Assembly: GCA_016946835.1 (NCBI GenBank)
Contig: JACVTC010000124.1
Span: 290,001 to 307,500, forward strand
Direction of reading: 5' to 3'
Length of the DNA stretch: 17,500 nucleotides
Source: Neocallimastix lanati (nom. inval.)
Taxonomy: Eukaryota; Neocallimastigomycota; Neocallimastigomycetes; Neocallimastigales; Neocallimastigaceae
Position 1 is the stretch's first letter. Each line of letters begins with the position of its first letter. The position numbers were made by a program, and so were the translations under genes. The notes beneath the pieces were generated by a model, which was given only the letters and a program-made list of their open reading frames with translations, was not told the DNA's origin and searched no databases. Positions 16,698-17,500 of this stretch are shown here, piece by piece.

Positions 16698-16981
16698 TTT
16701 AGAGGTTCAAAAGGATGAAGGTTGGCCTTCAGAAAGAAGCGATGAAACGAATGATCAAAAAGGGTATTGAAGCACACTAATTATCCTTAATCGAAGTAGA
16801 ATATAAAAAATTTATGAAAAAAAAAAGGGACCCATATGATGATATTTGATATTTGATGGGTATAGATGAATTTGAAAGTTTTCAACAGACAATTGAAAAA
16901 AAAAAAAAAAAAGGGGGGTTTAATGAAAAGAGTTATCCTAAGGTCCTAAGGAATGTGAAGAATCCAGACAGAATAGGATAG
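16538..16981 (+). pseudogene. Coding-like segment C, 147 codons in one frame with four stops
   Basis: A single plus-strand frame runs from 16538 to a TAG at 16979, broken by TGA 16604, TAG 16700, TAA 16778 and TGA 16847. In order it reads KKEKEKTFLKERVRYYCYDH-NE, stop, SEEKNLEFRIKIERRKGN, ten F from T33, stop, RFKRMKVGLQKEAMK then RMIKKGIEAH, stop, LSLIEVEYKKFMKKKRDPYD, stop, YLMGIDEFESFQQTIE, a K run from A17, then NEKSYPKVLRNVKNPDRIG. The phase is kept across both long homopolymers. A 42-nt stretch from GT at 16661 to AG at 16702 has intron form (T33, then GCTTTTAG) and would remove one stop without changing phase. The piece at 16703-16777 resembles a KM(L)KVG-(L/V)-xxxA-xxxKM-xxEG(I/L) pattern that I associate with WASH-complex CCDC53-like and formin-like actin regulators. 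This is weak and inferred. Confidence 0.32.
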
Positions 16982-17053
16982 TTTTAAAAAAAAAAAAAAA
17001 TATTAAAATTCTTGGAACAATGGAAAGGATTTAAAGTAATACTATATTAACAT

Positions 17054-17128
17054 AATAAAATAAAATAAAATAAAATAAAAAATAAAAAAATAAAAAAATA
17101 AAAAAATAAAAAAAAATAAAAAAATATA
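17054..17128. repeat. AAAAT array grading into longer A-run units
   Basis: About five AAAAT units pass into units with six, seven and eight A before each T, left to right. The gradual lengthening suggests slippage within the A part after the array formed. Confidence 0.9.
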
Positions 17129-17427
17129 TATCTATTAAAAAAAAAAAAAATTTAAAAAGAAATGGTAAAAAAGATAGAGTAATAATAATATTATATATAT
17201 ATATATTTTTTTTTCGAAATTTATATGAAATTATAATTCATTATTATAATAATCTTTAAGGATCTTAAAACAATAAAAAAAAAATTTTTTTTTATACTTA
17301 GAATTGTTTAATTTGTAATTTTTTTTTTATATATCAGAATGATCAAATTTGTAATTTTGCTTTTTTTTTTTTTTTAATTTTGCGTTAATCACCTCTTTAT
17401 TCACTTTAAAAATTAAAATAATAAATG

Positions 17428-17458
<31 letters not shown>

Positions 17459-17500
17459 CTTATTAATTTCTTTTAAAATAAAAAATTAATAAATAAAAAA
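17129..17500. other. AT-rich gene-free end of the window
   Basis: It contains A13 at about 17139-17151, (TA)n near 17192-17205, an A10-T9 palindrome at 17275-17293, T runs and (ATT)n near 17430. I see no gene. Confidence 0.75.

Noticed and set aside
1-17500. tRNA, rRNA or CRISPR structures
   Set aside because: I looked for a GGTTCRA-type B box with cloverleaf arms and for regular repeat-spacer alternation and found none. The tandem repeats have no unique spacers.

Overview
This window is 17.5 kb of extremely A+T-rich DNA made mostly of simple repeats, homopolymer tracts and degenerate AT minisatellites. I find no gene that can be called with confidence and no tRNA, rRNA, CRISPR array or bacterial-type operon. 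The texture is that of intergenic DNA in a very AT-rich eukaryotic nuclear genome: A or T runs up to 43 bases, (AAAT)n, (AAT)n, and a heptamer satellite in three large arrays. An anaerobic gut fungus (Neocallimastigomycota) is my first guess, because long gene-free AT deserts with these repeats are usual there. Dictyostelids, Plasmodium-like parasites and other AT-rich protists cannot be excluded. Without a conserved gene the assignment is only an inference.

Layout. Positions 1-530 are AT-rich, with one less monotonous island (about 300-400) that carries a 59-codon open frame on the minus strand. Positions 530-4250 hold short microsatellites and three minisatellites of different unit size (13 bp at 2955, about 20 bp at 3056, 18 bp at 3336). 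Positions 4280-4700 hold a hydrophobic ATG-started frame of doubtful status and an AAT/TTT triplet repeat that keeps its phase for 44 codons. Positions 5560-7050 hold 23-bp, 45-bp and about 60-bp repeats. Positions 7580-9110 hold the longest T run (43), a 91-bp (AAAT)n array and the first, very regular AAATAAT array (about 40 copies). Positions 9570-13000 hold 46-, 41-, 25- and 43-bp repeats, an array mixing AAAT and AAATAAT units, and more T runs. Positions 14261-15938 hold the second and third heptamer arrays around a 680-bp non-satellite spacer.

The part that stands out is 16007-16981. It is clearly richer in G+C (40% by hand count in 16261-16320) and has ordinary codon variety, yet it is cut by A or T tracts and in-frame stops. 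Coding-like stretches lie on the plus strand in successive frames, and several boundaries look like intron donor or acceptor sites. It is either a decayed gene or transposon, or a real gene with very short AT-rich introns. I could not name its family.

No multi-gene system can be seen. The likely interest is in repeat biology: repeated use of the heptamer, a 1,258-bp offset shared by two array ends, strand-biased repeats and equal-armed A10-T10 palindromes. The possible cryptic gene at the right end is the other point of interest.
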